A DNA stretch of 64,000 bases from Legionella cherrii (lineage in GTDB: Bacteria > Pseudomonadota > Gammaproteobacteria > Legionellales > Legionellaceae): NCBI RefSeq assembly GCF_900635815.1, contig NZ_LR134173.1, positions 1,830,001 through 1,894,000 on the forward strand, given 5' to 3'. This document shows positions 7,986 to 16,981 of this stretch, one piece after another (position 1 is the first letter of the stretch; each line of letters opens with the position of its first letter). A program made the translations under genes and the position numbers. The notes below the pieces were generated by a model. That model saw nothing but the letters and a program-made list of their open reading frames with translations, searched no databases and was not told the DNA's origin.

Positions 7986-8001
7986 AGCAAATACTATGCC
8001 A
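7986..8001 (-). promoter_or_regulatory. Sigma-54 promoter of flgA
   Basis: On the minus strand TGGCAT-AGTAT-TTGCT spans 8001-7986. The invariant GG and GC are separated by ten bases, as sigma-54 requires. It lies about 35 bp upstream of the flgA GTG. Known: RpoN with the activator FleQ drives early flagellar genes in Legionella. Use here is inferred from the match. Confidence 0.75.
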
Positions 8002-8018
8002 ATTTTCAGGAGTATTAC

Positions 8019-8384
8019 ATGATGATACGTTTTAGCATTTATGCTGTAGCCTTATTGATGGTCCAATTTCCTGTTTATGCAGACAGTCATCATCCTCAAG
8101 AATTTTTAAAATCAATTAGTGGTGCCAAAAATGAAGGGGAACAAATTTATCACCATTTTTGTGCCAATTGCCATGCAAGTAAACCATTAATTTCCTTAGG
8201 GGCACCAAGAATTGGCGAGGAAGCGGATTGGAAAGAACGTTTAAAGCAAGGAATGAAAGTACTTTTTGAGCATACTAATGAAGGTTTAAATGCAATGCCC
8301 CCTAGGGGAGGATGCTTTGAGTGTACTGATAAACAGTTAATGCGTGCGATTCACTATATGCTCCCAAAACAACCAAAAAAATAA
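8019..8384 (+). CDS. Secreted cytochrome c5-type protein
   Basis: This is a small periplasmic class I c-type cytochrome of 121 residues that carries electrons towards terminal oxidases or reductases. A signal peptide (about 1-21, ending VYA) is followed by the heme site C48-A-N-C51-H52. The distal Met lies in NAMPPRGG. The CFEC pair that follows is the two-cysteine signature typical of cytochrome c5. It is divergent from flgA and stands alone. Confidence 0.92.
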   Translation: MMIRFSIYAVALLMVQFPVYADSHHPQEFLKSISGAKNEGEQIYHHFCANCHASKPLISLGAPRIGEEADWKERLKQGMKVLFEHTNEGLNAMPPRGGCFECTDKQLMRAIHYMLPKQPKK

Positions 8385-8499
8385 TCATTAAATAGTCTTA
8401 AAGCTCACAAAAAAAGCATAATGTAAAAAAAATTTATAAAAAACCCTAAACCTATTTTTAAATCTCCCGATAAAGAAGAAAAAAAGAGGGAGAAATAAA

Positions 8500-9057
8500 G
8501 TGAAAAAATATCTAGTGTTAGTTCCAGTATGTGCTTTAGCTACATCCTGTGCTTCCATGGATAGATCAGTGCCTATAGTTGATGATGCGGGTTATACGCA
8601 TTACACAATGAGCATGCACTCTGACCATAAAGGGGCTAATTATTTTCCTATGAAAAGACCTGCAACTGGGAAAAAGGTGATCGTATTTGATCCTAAAGCC
8701 ACTGCCTGGGCAGCTTACGATAGAGATGGTAACAGGGTTAATACAGGTAGTGCTTCCGGGGGTAAAGATTTCTGCGAAGATGCAGGTAAACCATGCCGTA
8801 CTGTCACCGGAACATATAGTATTTATTCTAAAAAAGGGGAAGATTGTACTTCCAGTATTTATCCCTTGGAAACACATGGTGGCGCAAGAATGCCTTATTG
8901 TATGCATTTCCATGGTGGTTACTCCATCCATGCAGCATATGAAGTACCCAACTACAACGCAAGCCATGGTTGTATCCGGGTTTTACCTAGCGCAGCAAAA
9001 TGGTTAAACGAGGATTTCGCTGATATTGGTACTACAGTGATTGTTAAACCATACTAA
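8500..9057 (+). CDS. L,D-transpeptidase (YkuD family), probable lipoprotein
   Basis: YkuD enzymes make 3-3 cross-links in peptidoglycan or attach proteins to it in the periplasm. The 185-residue protein starts at GTG after AGGGAGA. Its N-terminal signal ends in LATSC17, an atypical lipobox. The catalytic motif is clear: H156-G-C158-I-R160, with the preceding HFHGGYSIHAAYEVP. The domain starts near residue 55. Its partner substrate is unknown. A strong terminator follows at 9132-9157. Confidence 0.9.
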   Translation: MKKYLVLVPVCALATSCASMDRSVPIVDDAGYTHYTMSMHSDHKGANYFPMKRPATGKKVIVFDPKATAWAAYDRDGNRVNTGSASGGKDFCEDAGKPCRTVTGTYSIYSKKGEDCTSSIYPLETHGGARMPYCMHFHGGYSIHAAYEVPNYNASHGCIRVLPSAAKWLNEDFADIGTTVIVKPY

Positions 9058-9131
9058 TCCGTTTGACAGCAGAAAGCGTTTTCAGCTTGTGTCAAATTAA
9101 CGTTAATAAAAACATATCAATCTCCACAACT

Positions 9132-9157
9132 GCCCTGCATAAGCAGGGCTTTTTTTA
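9132..9157 (+). terminator. Rho-independent terminator of the L,D-transpeptidase gene
   Basis: GCCCTGC (9132-9138) pairs perfectly with GCAGGGC (9143-9149) around the loop ATAA and is followed at once by seven T residues. It lies 74 bp after the transpeptidase stop codon. Confidence 0.93.
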
Positions 9158-9390
9158 TTGGATCTGCTTATGATTCTACTTCCTTTCATTTTTAGTTACT
9201 CCCATCATCTCAAGTGCAACAAGGGATCTCCAAGTAACATAGCACTAAAACGAGCAGACCCTCGTTGCATTCGGGATTGGCAAGATGACGATGTGTAAAC
9301 AGACCTAGTAGTCGTTTTTTCAAATAACACCTTGCTAATCAGAGAATCACAATTTACTATCCTATTTTTTAAAAACAGACATGTGGCATT

Positions 9391-10158
9391 ATGATTCTTT
9401 GTATTGATGTTGGAAATTCTCATATCTATGGTGGCGTCTTTGATGGAGAAGAAATAAAGCTTCGTTTTCGCCATACGTCTAAAGTAACTACATCAGATGA
9501 ACTGGGAATTTTTTTAAAAAGTGTATTAAGGGAGAATAATTGCTCGCCTGAAGCCATTAAACAAATTGGTATCTGTTCTGTAGTTCCTCAAGTTGATTAT
9601 TCACTACGCGCGGCATGTGTTAAATATTTTTCTTTAGAGCCCTTTTTGTTACAAGCAGGGGTTAAAACAGGGCTGAATATCAAATATCGTAACCCTATAG
9701 AAGTGGGAGCTGACCGAATTGCTAATGCAATTGCTGCGACACATACCTATCCAAATCAAAACGTGATTGTGATTGATTTTGGTACCGCAACTACCTTTTG
9801 TGTCATTTCTGCGCAAAAAGCATATATGGGAGGGGCTATTTTGCCAGGGGTTAGACTTTCAGTAGACGCTTTATCAAAAAATACAGCAAAGCTCCCTGCC
9901 GTGGAAATAATAAAAATTGAAAATGCAGTTGGGCGTTCAACGATAGAGAGTATTCAGTCTGGTGTGTTTTACGGTGCGATTGGTGCATGCCGAGAATTGA
10001 TTCAACGTCTGAAACAGGAAGCCTTTGGGAAAGAAAAAGCTCTGGTATTAGCTACGGGGGGATTTGCTTCTTTATTTGAAAAACAAGAGTTGTATGATCA
10101 TCTCGTTCCTGATTTGGTTCTGCAAGGCATAAGATTAGCTGCGTTGATGAACAATTAA
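9391..10158 (+). CDS. coaX: Type III pantothenate kinase CoaX
   Basis: CoaX phosphorylates pantothenate, the first step of coenzyme A synthesis, in the cytoplasm. The 255-residue protein shows the ASKHA-fold motifs of the type III class. These are an N-terminal MILCIDVGNSHIYGGVF phosphate loop, the Asp-containing VGADRIANAIAA, then VIDFGTATTFCVIS and GGAILPGV. The start coincides with the conserved first residues. No birA is adjacent. The 233 bp before it, after the terminator, hold no gene that I can support. Confidence 0.95.
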   Translation: MILCIDVGNSHIYGGVFDGEEIKLRFRHTSKVTTSDELGIFLKSVLRENNCSPEAIKQIGICSVVPQVDYSLRAACVKYFSLEPFLLQAGVKTGLNIKYRNPIEVGADRIANAIAATHTYPNQNVIVIDFGTATTFCVISAQKAYMGGAILPGVRLSVDALSKNTAKLPAVEIIKIENAVGRSTIESIQSGVFYGAIGACRELIQRLKQEAFGKEKALVLATGGFASLFEKQELYDHLVPDLVLQGIRLAALMNN

Positions 10159-10277
10159 TTAAGGGGACTTACCCTAATTAGGTCACTAAAAAATAACCGT
10201 GCAGCAATTACCATTTAATTTGAACTCATAATTTAGCAAATTATCCTAAGGGACCACCTGAGAAGCTGGATTAATTA

Positions 10278-11209
10278 TTAAAATGAAGATTTATAAACTG
10301 TGTTAGCACGGTATTCTTGTTGGTTTACTTTAAAATATAGTTTTAAACTCTCCGGCATACTTTCTTTAATGTCTTCATGCAGCTCAAGAAATTTAGCTAA
10401 ATTGCCATGCTCACCTTCAGGGGGGGCTTTTCCTTCTAAAAATTTTCCTAATAATTTGCCAAGCTGACTTCTTCTACCAAATAATTCTGAATCAAGAATT
10501 TTATTATGAACGAGGGCAGCAGCTTGAACTCGAATCAGCTCATCACAGTCCTTGTGCTCTGACAGTCGATTTAAAAATTTAATTTCTTGAGCTCTGTCGC
10601 TGTTTCGAAAAAGTTTTTTTATCCATGCCCAATCACCCCAAGATTGTGTGTATGCATCTTCATATAAAGAAGCAATAGATTTAATCGAGATTTCATTATG
10701 CTTGCCAAGGGAATTTATAATCTTTTTTTCAAACAGCGAACAAATTTCAGTTTTATAGGAGTCTATTTCCTGTTCCAAAAACTTATATTGCTCATTTAAA
10801 TACTTAATTTGTTCCTGAAATTGCCCTCCAAGAAATCGACCAGCGGAAGCTAAATCAGAAGCCAATAGTTCTTGACAGTCTTTAAGAGTTTCTAGAGCTT
10901 GATAATAGTTTTTTACTGCTCTCTCGAATGTACCTTATTATCTACTTGCAATAACTTTGTTACCGCTTCGGTGAACTGTTTTTTTAATTGGTTAAATTCG
11001 AGTAAAACTACTTCGTATAACTGTATTTTGTCTTCCCACTTAGTTTTCTGGGTAATTTGATAGGGAACATGGCCGATGCCAATTCGCTCATTAACACGCT
11101 CCATCTCTGAAGAGTTTTGATATGGGTTACATTCAGCAAGGGATTCCCATATTGTTTCGAGTTTTTTTGTTAGGAGTTGAACTTGTGTTAGATTTTCGTT
11201 TTGACTCAC
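10278..11209 (-). pseudogene. Frameshifted coiled-coil protein gene (about 309 codons if repaired)
   Basis: Two minus-strand frames abut. The first (11209-10913, 98 aa, MSQNENLTQVQLLTKKLE) stops at TAA 10915-10913. The second stays open to 10278 but has no good start; TTG 10865 is the first candidate. Its frame reads sensibly (AVKNYYQALETLKDCQELL) upstream of that point, to about 10919. Removing one GA from the GAGAGA run at 10919-10925 joins them smoothly (KVHSR-AVKNYYQALE). The joined product would be helical and coiled-coil, with no signal peptide. I do not recognise the family. It could be a decaying effector gene, a slippage variant or a sequencing error. Confidence 0.65.
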
Positions 11210-11545
11210 TTTTTTGCTCCGGCTTCAAAAAGTAGTTTTTTAAAATCTTTATCTTATTAAATCTTATTCTCTATTGATTTTGTATATAAATTACCTGTTA
11301 TGATTACATTTAACTCACCTAGATCATTAGTGCTTGTTCAATGAATTTTGTTGAATCTTTGCGGTTTGTCTTTACTTTTGTCCAGAGACATTTGGTTTAA
11401 ATAAATCAATAACAGAAACTATAAAAGTGTATTCAATCCCGTCGTCTCAGCTGTACCTTAATACCACTGCTTTTGATCAAAAATTCCATACAACGCCCTG
11501 TTTTTGTTCATCTATTTTATAATTCCCAAATAAATTAATTAAAAA
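11210..11545. other. Intergenic region upstream of the mraZ promoter
   Basis: This A+T-rich stretch separates the minus-strand frameshifted gene from the mraZ promoter. It should hold the former's promoter near 11230-11290. I see no ORF, RNA gene or strong repeat in it. Confidence 0.4.
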
Positions 11546-11558
11546 GTGGGTTTTTATC

Positions 11559-11588
11559 TTGACGCATGGAGAAATGTGTTTCTATAGT
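11559..11588 (+). promoter_or_regulatory. Sigma-70 promoter of the mraZ cluster
   Basis: TTGACG (11559-11564) and TATAGT (11583-11588) form a good -35/-10 pair with an 18-base spacer. They lie about 65 bp upstream of the mraZ start and just before the GTGG repeats. Confidence 0.75.
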
Positions 11589-11596
11589 GTATAAAA

Positions 11597-11635
11597 GTGG
11601 GGTAAAATAATAAAAAAGTGGAGAATTGTGGAGGG
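11597..11635 (+). promoter_or_regulatory. MraZ operator-like GTGGRG repeats
   Basis: GTGGGG at 11597, GTGGAG at 11618 and GTGGAG at 11628 are spaced 21 and 10 bases apart, so they lie on one face of the helix. A further GTGGG lies at 11546. MraZ is known to bind TGGG-type direct repeats near its own promoter, and autoregulation is inferred. The last repeat runs into the GGAGGG that precedes mraZ. Confidence 0.65.
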
Positions 11636-11653
11636 AAAAAAACTTCCGCATAA

Positions 11654-12121
11654 ATGAAAGCCATGTTTCGTGGAATAAATGCCATCACCATTGATACTAA
11701 AGGGCGCTTAGCTATCCCTACGCGTTATCGTTCCGCGTTGGGTGCTGAAGAAAAAACGCCTTTGGTGGTGACTATCGACACCGAGGAAACATGTTTGCTG
11801 CTCTACACGGCGAGTCAATGGCAAATAATTGAAAATAATTTGCAGAAATTACCCAGTTTTAATGCAGCAGCACGACGAATTCAGCGTCTATTGATTGGTC
11901 ATGCGACTGATGTTGAGCTTGATGCAAATGGAAGGGTGTTGTTACCTACAGTTTTAAGAACTTATGCGCAGTTGGAAAAAGATGTAGTGATGATAGGCCA
12001 AGGAAATAAATTTGAAGTATGGAATAAGGATCTTTGGGAAACCCGGCGTGAACAGTGGTTGGCTGAGGAAAGCTCTGGAACTGGTGGGTTACCTGATGAA
12101 ATGAAAACGTTTTCTTTGTAA
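11654..12121 (+). CDS. mraZ: Transcriptional regulator MraZ
   Basis: MraZ is the ring-forming AbrB-like regulator at the head of the division and cell-wall cluster. The protein has two SpoVT-AbrB repeats, one beginning MFRGINAITIDTKGRLAIPTRYR and one ATDVELDANGRVLLPTVLR, each with the DxxGR motif. The second ATG at 11663 would give the more usual MFRG start, so the N-terminus may be three residues shorter. The GTGG repeats upstream suggest that it controls its own operon. rsmH follows after 13 bp. Confidence 0.95.
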   Translation: MKAMFRGINAITIDTKGRLAIPTRYRSALGAEEKTPLVVTIDTEETCLLLYTASQWQIIENNLQKLPSFNAAARRIQRLLIGHATDVELDANGRVLLPTVLRTYAQLEKDVVMIGQGNKFEVWNKDLWETRREQWLAEESSGTGGLPDEMKTFSL

Positions 12122-12134
12122 TGGAAACAATTAA

Positions 12135-13061
12135 ATGGCAATGCATCAATCAGTATTACTTCATGAGTCAATAAAAGGCTTGGCCATTAAAAGTAGTGGC
12201 ATCTATTTTGATGGTACGTTTGGTCGAGGTGGCCATAGTAGAGAAATTTTACGTCATTTAAATGACGAAGGTCGTTTGTATGCCATAGATAAAGACATAG
12301 ATGCAATTGCGTATGCCACAGATCATTTGGGTCAAGATAAAAGGTTCCATATATTCCAAGGCTCATTTGCACGAATTGAGGAATTTGCTCGCGAAGCAGA
12401 CGTGTTGGGAAAAGTGGATGGCATTTTGTTGGACCTAGGGGTGTCGTCACCGCAGCTGGATAATCCTGAAAGAGGTTTCAGCTTTATGCAGCAAGGGCCA
12501 TTAGATATGCGCATGGACCTATCTCAACCTATGAGTGCTGCTCGATTTGTTAATGAGGCAGAAGCAGAAGAAATGGCTTCGGTGTTCAGGTTATACGGAG
12601 AAGAGCGTTTTGCAGGCCGTATTGCAAAGGCGATTGTGGCTGCTCGAAGTATTGCTCCCATTTCTACAACCTTGCAATTAGCGGAAATTGTGAAGGAAGC
12701 AAATCCAAAATGGGAAAAGCACAAGCATCCCGCAACTCGTGTGTTCCAGGCGATACGAATTCATATCAATCAAGAGCTAAACGATTTAAAGAGTTGTTTG
12801 GAGCAATGCATCAATGTTTTGGCACCCAAAGGTAGATTGGCAGTGATTAGCTTTCATTCTCTTGAAGATCGCATCGTGAAACAATTTATGCGTGATAAAG
12901 AACAAGGGGAAAAACCACCTCCGGAAGTACCTATCCGTCATGAAGAATTAATTACAAATTTTAAAAGAATAGGTAAGGCGATTATGCCACAAGAAAGTGA
13001 AGTAAAAGAGAACGTCAGGGCTCGAAGTGCTGTATTGAGAATAGGGGAGAAATTAGCATGA
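12135..13061 (+). CDS. rsmH: 16S rRNA m4C1402 methyltransferase RsmH (MraW)
   Basis: RsmH methylates N4 of C1402 in the ribosomal P-site using S-adenosylmethionine. The 308-residue protein has [13 protein letters not shown], the SAM-binding loop [38 protein letters not shown] and [12 protein letters not shown], all diagnostic. A start at ATG 12141 (MHQSVLL) is also possible. Its stop codon overlaps the ftsL start as ATGA, so translation is probably coupled. Confidence 0.97.
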   Translation: MAMHQSVLLHESIKGLAIKSSGIYFDGTFGRGGHSREILRHLNDEGRLYAIDKDIDAIAYATDHLGQDKRFHIFQGSFARIEEFAREADVLGKVDGILLDLGVSSPQLDNPERGFSFMQQGPLDMRMDLSQPMSAARFVNEAEAEEMASVFRLYGEERFAGRIAKAIVAARSIAPISTTLQLAEIVKEANPKWEKHKHPATRVFQAIRIHINQELNDLKSCLEQCINVLAPKGRLAVISFHSLEDRIVKQFMRDKEQGEKPPPEVPIRHEELITNFKRIGKAIMPQESEVKENVRARSAVLRIGEKLA

Positions 13062-13399
13062 ATGCTGCAGCGAGAGTAATCAATCAAGGGACTTTATTTA
13101 ATGGTCAACTGGCAGATATGCAAATGTCGAAATCATTATACATGCTGATTATATTATTAATTGCTGTATTAGTGAGTGCTTTGGCGGTGGTATACAGTAC
13201 CAATTCATATCGAGTGACTTTAAACAAAGTGGAGCAACAGGAACAATTAACACACTATTTGCAGTTGCAATGGGGACAGTTGCTTCTCGAACAGGCCAGC
13301 CTGGCTACCCCCGCACGAGTAGAGGAATTGGCTACCGAAAAATTACAAATGGTTTTACCAACCGCTAAAAATACTTACTGGTTACAAGCCCAGCAGTAG
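13058..13399 (+). CDS. ftsL: Cell division protein FtsL
   Basis: FtsL is a bitopic divisome protein that works with FtsB and FtsQ to activate septal peptidoglycan synthesis. The 113-residue protein has a short cytoplasmic N-terminus, one membrane helix at about 27-47 ([19 protein letters not shown]) and a periplasmic coiled coil. It ends close to the usual length. Sequence identity across FtsL is low, so the call rests on architecture plus position between rsmH and ftsI. The gap to ftsI is unusually long (282 bp). Confidence 0.9.
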   Translation: MNAAARVINQGTLFNGQLADMQMSKSLYMLIILLIAVLVSALAVVYSTNSYRVTLNKVEQQEQLTHYLQLQWGQLLLEQASLATPARVEELATEKLQMVLPTAKNTYWLQAQQ

Positions 13400-13445
13400 A
13401 AGTTTTTGTTTTAAACGAGTACCATTGGCTTTTAGTTTGAATAAC

Positions 13446-13665
13446 GTAGCCTGGGCGTAATCCGGGAATTTTAGTGCAATAAAACCTGGGGTTTGGGACT
13501 GCACTTCATCGAGTTAATGGAAATTTCCCTTCTCCCTTCCTGGGAGAAGGTGCCTGTCAGGGCGATGAGGGGAGTATGGTGGCAATCTCCAGCTTTATCT
13601 CTCTCCATGGGGAGGGCGGGATTTCATTTAACTTAATGAAGATGCGGTTAATTTACCTAGGCTAC
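13446..13665. repeat. MITE-like intergenic element inserted between ftsL and ftsI
   Basis: The element is bounded by GTAGCCTGGG (13446-13455) and, inverted, CCTAGGCTAC (13656-13665). Inside is the hairpin CCTTCTCCC-TTCCT-GGGAGAAGG with the following GTGCCTGTCAGGGCGATGAGGG. That last motif resembles short palindromic repeats scattered through many proteobacterial genomes. It has no coding capacity. It separates genes that are normally nearly contiguous. Confidence 0.6.
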
Positions 13666-13681
13666 AGATGGATAAATATCC

Positions 13682-15352
13682 ATGAAAAACTCAACTCATT
13701 TAAATAGACTGATTGTAGTATCTTCCTTTTTTTCTCTGCTTTTGCTCGTTTTGATTTGGCGTATGGTTGATTTAACGGTACTTCATCGACAATTTCTACA
13801 AGGTCAAGGTAATGCGCGTAGCTTACGTGTTGTAGATATTCCTGCCCATAGAGGAATGATCATGGATAGGAATGGTACTCCATTGGCAATTAGTACACCG
13901 GTGGAATCTGTCTGGGTTAATCCTAAAGAATTTTCACCTGACAAAGAACAATTTATGTCTTTGGCTGAATACTTGAATTTGACTCCCAAACAATTAAGCA
14001 AAAAAATAGTAGATGCAGAAAATAAAGAATTAGAATTTCTCTACTTACAAAGGCAATTACCGCCTCCTTTAGCTAAAAAAATAAAGACATTAAAAATCCC
14101 TGGTGTTAATTTTCAGAAAGAATTCAAACGTTATTATCCTGACTCAGATAGCATCTCTCAATTGATTGGATTCACTAATGTGGATGATCAAGGTTTAGAG
14201 GGAATAGAGCTTGCATATCAAGATTGGTTGAAAGGTGTTGTTGGAAAAAAAAGAGTCATTAAAGATCGCTTAGGCCGAATTATCGAAGAGTTAGGGGTCA
14301 TCAAAGAACCACGTCCTGGACGTGATATGGCTTTAAGTATTGATCGACGATTACAATATTTAGCGTACAGTGAATTAAACAAAACAGTTGAAGAGTTTGC
14401 CGCAAAATCCGGTTCTGTAGTCGTTGTTGATACAGAAAACGGTGAGATTTTAGCGATGGCTAATGTTCCTTCTTATAACCCTAATTCACGTGGACGTTAC
14501 GATAAAGATACTTATAGGAACAGAGCAGTCACTGATACATTTGAACCTGGATCAGTGATTAAGACGTTTAGTATTGCCAGTGCTTTGGAAACCGGTTTGT
14601 TTTCACCAACAACAATTATTGACACGAATCCCAGTTGGATGATTGTTCATGGTCACACCGTTCGAGATATCCATAATTATGGTGTTCTGGATGTAACGGG
14701 TATTTTGCAGCACTCGAGTAACGTTGGGGTAACGAAAATGGTTTTAGCAAGTCCCCCAGAACAATTAATTGGCTTGTTGCAACGTTGTGGTTTTGGACAA
14801 AGAACTGAAAGTACTTATCCAGGCGAAAGTGAAGGGGGCATTGTTAGTGTCAAAGATGCGAATCCTTTTGTATTAGCTACTTTGAGTTTTGGTTATGGTT
14901 TGTCGGTTACTGCTTTGCAGCTCGCGAAAGCCAATATGGTTTTTGCAAATCAAGGGAAATTGATTCCTGTCACGTTACTGCATAATGATCCACCGACTCC
15001 AGGTATCCAGGTAATGAAACCAGAGACAGCGCATCAGGTTCTTTCCATGATGGAAGCTGTTTTGGGTAAAGATGGTACCGGGAGAGCAGCAAGGGTACCA
15101 GGTTATCGAGTAGCAGGTAAAACAGGAACAGCGCGTGTAGCAGGAAAAGATGGTTACAAAGATAGAAGATATACTGCGAGTTTTATAGGTATTGCTCCAG
15201 TTTCAAAACCCAAATTTGTTGTCGTTGTAATCATTCATGAACCTTCTCGTAAGGGTTATTATGCTGCAGCAGTTGCCGCTCCTTTGTTTGCTAAAGTCAT
15301 GTCGGGAGCCTTGCGATTATTTAATATACCTACTGATGAGTTGGTTGGGTGA
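13682..15352 (+). CDS. ftsI: Penicillin-binding protein 3, septal transpeptidase FtsI
   Basis: FtsI cross-links septal peptidoglycan together with FtsW. The 556-residue protein has a short cytoplasmic tail and one membrane anchor (about 9-29). The class B dimerisation domain opens with RSLRVVDIPAHRGMIMDRNG, and a transpeptidase domain follows. The active-site motifs are S291-V-I-K294, S345-S-N347 and K480-T-G482. Length and motif spacing are normal. No promoter is obvious in the repeat element just upstream, so it probably depends on read-through from mraZ. Confidence 0.97.
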   Translation: MKNSTHLNRLIVVSSFFSLLLLVLIWRMVDLTVLHRQFLQGQGNARSLRVVDIPAHRGMIMDRNGTPLAISTPVESVWVNPKEFSPDKEQFMSLAEYLNLTPKQLSKKIVDAENKELEFLYLQRQLPPPLAKKIKTLKIPGVNFQKEFKRYYPDSDSISQLIGFTNVDDQGLEGIELAYQDWLKGVVGKKRVIKDRLGRIIEELGVIKEPRPGRDMALSIDRRLQYLAYSELNKTVEEFAAKSGSVVVVDTENGEILAMANVPSYNPNSRGRYDKDTYRNRAVTDTFEPGSVIKTFSIASALETGLFSPTTIIDTNPSWMIVHGHTVRDIHNYGVLDVTGILQHSSNVGVTKMVLASPPEQLIGLLQRCGFGQRTESTYPGESEGGIVSVKDANPFVLATLSFGYGLSVTALQLAKANMVFANQGKLIPVTLLHNDPPTPGIQVMKPETAHQVLSMMEAVLGKDGTGRAARVPGYRVAGKTGTARVAGKDGYKDRRYTASFIGIAPVSKPKFVVVVIIHEPSRKGYYAAAVAAPLFAKVMSGALRLFNIPTDELVG

Positions 15353-15408
15353 TTTGATCTTGGGATAAGATTGTAATGTAGGCTACTTTAGAACAATTAG
15401 GAATAGTG

Positions 15409-16860
15409 ATGAAACTTTCACAATTATTAAAACCATGGATGCCTCATATAAAATCGGATTGTACTATTACTGGTCTTGAAAATGACAGCCGTCGCATCCA
15501 GCCAGGTGATTTATTTATTGCTTATCCTGGGGCAGCCGCTGATGGTCGATTATTTATAGATAAAGCCGTGTCAGCAGGTGCAGTTGCGATTGCCTATGAT
15601 CCTGCTCATTTTCCCGCGGGTTGCGTTTTACCTGAGACAATCCCATGTATTCCTGTTCCTGAATTAGCGACACAACTCGCAATAATTGCAAAACTGTTTT
15701 ATGAGGATCCGGGTCGTTTTCTGTCAATAACTGGCGTAACCGGAACTAATGGTAAAACAACGATTGCTTATCAATTAGCTCAGGCCCATCATTTACTGGG
15801 GCAGGGAGCTGCATATATTGGCACTATTGGTCAAGGTAATGTAAATAAACTTCAACTTTTGGATAACACAACACCGGACTCCCTTTGTTTGCAAAAATTA
15901 TTAAACCAATACAAAAATCAAGGTATAAGACAGGTTTGTATGGAAGTGTCTTCTCATGCGTTGGCACAACATCGTGTCGATGCTGTTGAGTTTAAACAGG
16001 CTGTATTTACCAATCTAACCCTGGATCATTTGGACTTTCATCTCAACATGGAAAATTATGCAATGGCAAAAGCACTGTTATTTGCTAGAGAGTCATTGCA
16101 ATGGGCGATAATTAATCAAGATGATGCCTATCAACAAAGAATGGCAGCGGCGCTCAGGCCACATGTTAAAAAGTTGACCTATGGAATTCAACACGATTGT
16201 GATGTAAAAGCGGTAAATTGGTCTATGGATATTAATGGTACTGAAATTGAAGTGCATTCTCCTTGGGGACAGCATCAATTAAGGATAAAAGCTCTAGGAC
16301 AATTTAATATATATAATAGTTTAGCCATATGGAGCAGCTTATTAGCTTCTGATTATGCACCTAAACAAATAATTGACGTCATGGCGCAATTAAAAGCTGC
16401 TCCAGGCCGCATGGAAATTGTTGCGAATGCACCTTATGTCCTTGTGGATTACGCACATACTCCAGATGCTTTGGAGAATGCTTTAACTACCTTAAATCAA
16501 TTAAAAAAAGGACGTTTGTGGGTTGTATTTGGCTGCGGGGGAGATCGGGATAAAACTAAAAGACCTGTGATGGGCAGGGTTGCGAGTAAACTTGCAGATC
16601 AAATTGTAATTACCAGTGATAATCCGCGCACAGAAGATCCACAAGTAATAGTCAATGAGATAGCAGATGGAATTTCAAACCCATCAAATGTCATTCAACT
16701 CCTTAATCGTGAAGAAGCAATTGCATATGCCTTAAATGAGGCAGATGAGCATGATGTCATTTTGATTGCAGGGAAAGGGCATGAGGCTTATCAGCAAATT
16801 GGTAAGGTAAAACATACTTTTTCGGATCAGGATGTAGTGAAAAGATTAATCCAAAAATAA
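15409..16860 (+). CDS. murE: UDP-MurNAc-tripeptide ligase MurE (meso-diaminopimelate adding)
   Basis: MurE adds meso-diaminopimelate to UDP-MurNAc-L-Ala-D-Glu in the cytoplasm. I prefer ATG 15409 over GTG 15406 because TAGGAA is at the better distance. The 483-residue protein shows the ATP loop GVTGTNGKTT, EVSSHAL, and the DNPRTEDP motif that selects meso-DAP over lysine. The cluster ends here: murF and mraY do not follow, and a hairpin and minus-strand genes come next. The cluster is therefore split in this genome. Confidence 0.97.
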   Translation: MKLSQLLKPWMPHIKSDCTITGLENDSRRIQPGDLFIAYPGAAADGRLFIDKAVSAGAVAIAYDPAHFPAGCVLPETIPCIPVPELATQLAIIAKLFYEDPGRFLSITGVTGTNGKTTIAYQLAQAHHLLGQGAAYIGTIGQGNVNKLQLLDNTTPDSLCLQKLLNQYKNQGIRQVCMEVSSHALAQHRVDAVEFKQAVFTNLTLDHLDFHLNMENYAMAKALLFARESLQWAIINQDDAYQQRMAAALRPHVKKLTYGIQHDCDVKAVNWSMDINGTEIEVHSPWGQHQLRIKALGQFNIYNSLAIWSSLLASDYAPKQIIDVMAQLKAAPGRMEIVANAPYVLVDYAHTPDALENALTTLNQLKKGRLWVVFGCGGDRDKTKRPVMGRVASKLADQIVITSDNPRTEDPQVIVNEIADGISNPSNVIQLLNREEAIAYALNEADEHDVILIAGKGHEAYQQIGKVKHTFSDQDVVKRLIQK

Positions 16861-16951
16861 ATATAAAAACCTAAATGGGTACTATAGAAACCGTAGATTG
16901 TAAAGCCCAGAATTTAACATTGTCGGATTAATTAAAAATTAACTCACCAGC

Positions 16952-16971
16952 GCTGGGCTTAACAGCCCAGC
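16952..16971. terminator. Hairpin between convergent murE and a secreted-protein gene
   Basis: GCTGGGCT (16952-16959) pairs perfectly with AGCCCAGC (16964-16971) around TAAC. It lies between convergent genes. On the minus strand a T-rich stretch follows, so it suits the small secreted-protein gene best, but it may serve both. Confidence 0.65.
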
Positions 16972-16981
16972 CTAAGTTTTC

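Noticed and set aside
8687..9007. 106-codon plus-strand frame overlapping the L,D-transpeptidase gene
   Set aside because: It is a shadow of the YkuD gene, whose catalytic motif is intact in the other phase.
9205..9474. 89-codon minus-strand frame upstream of and overlapping coaX
   Set aside because: It overlaps the coaX start in the opposite direction, and its residues (Cys, Ser, Arg-rich) do not look like a protein.
10913..10935. Programmed -1 ribosomal frameshift in the coiled-coil gene
   Set aside because: The overlap contains no X-XXY-YYZ slippery heptamer and no obvious downstream pseudoknot. A GA-repeat length change explains it more simply.
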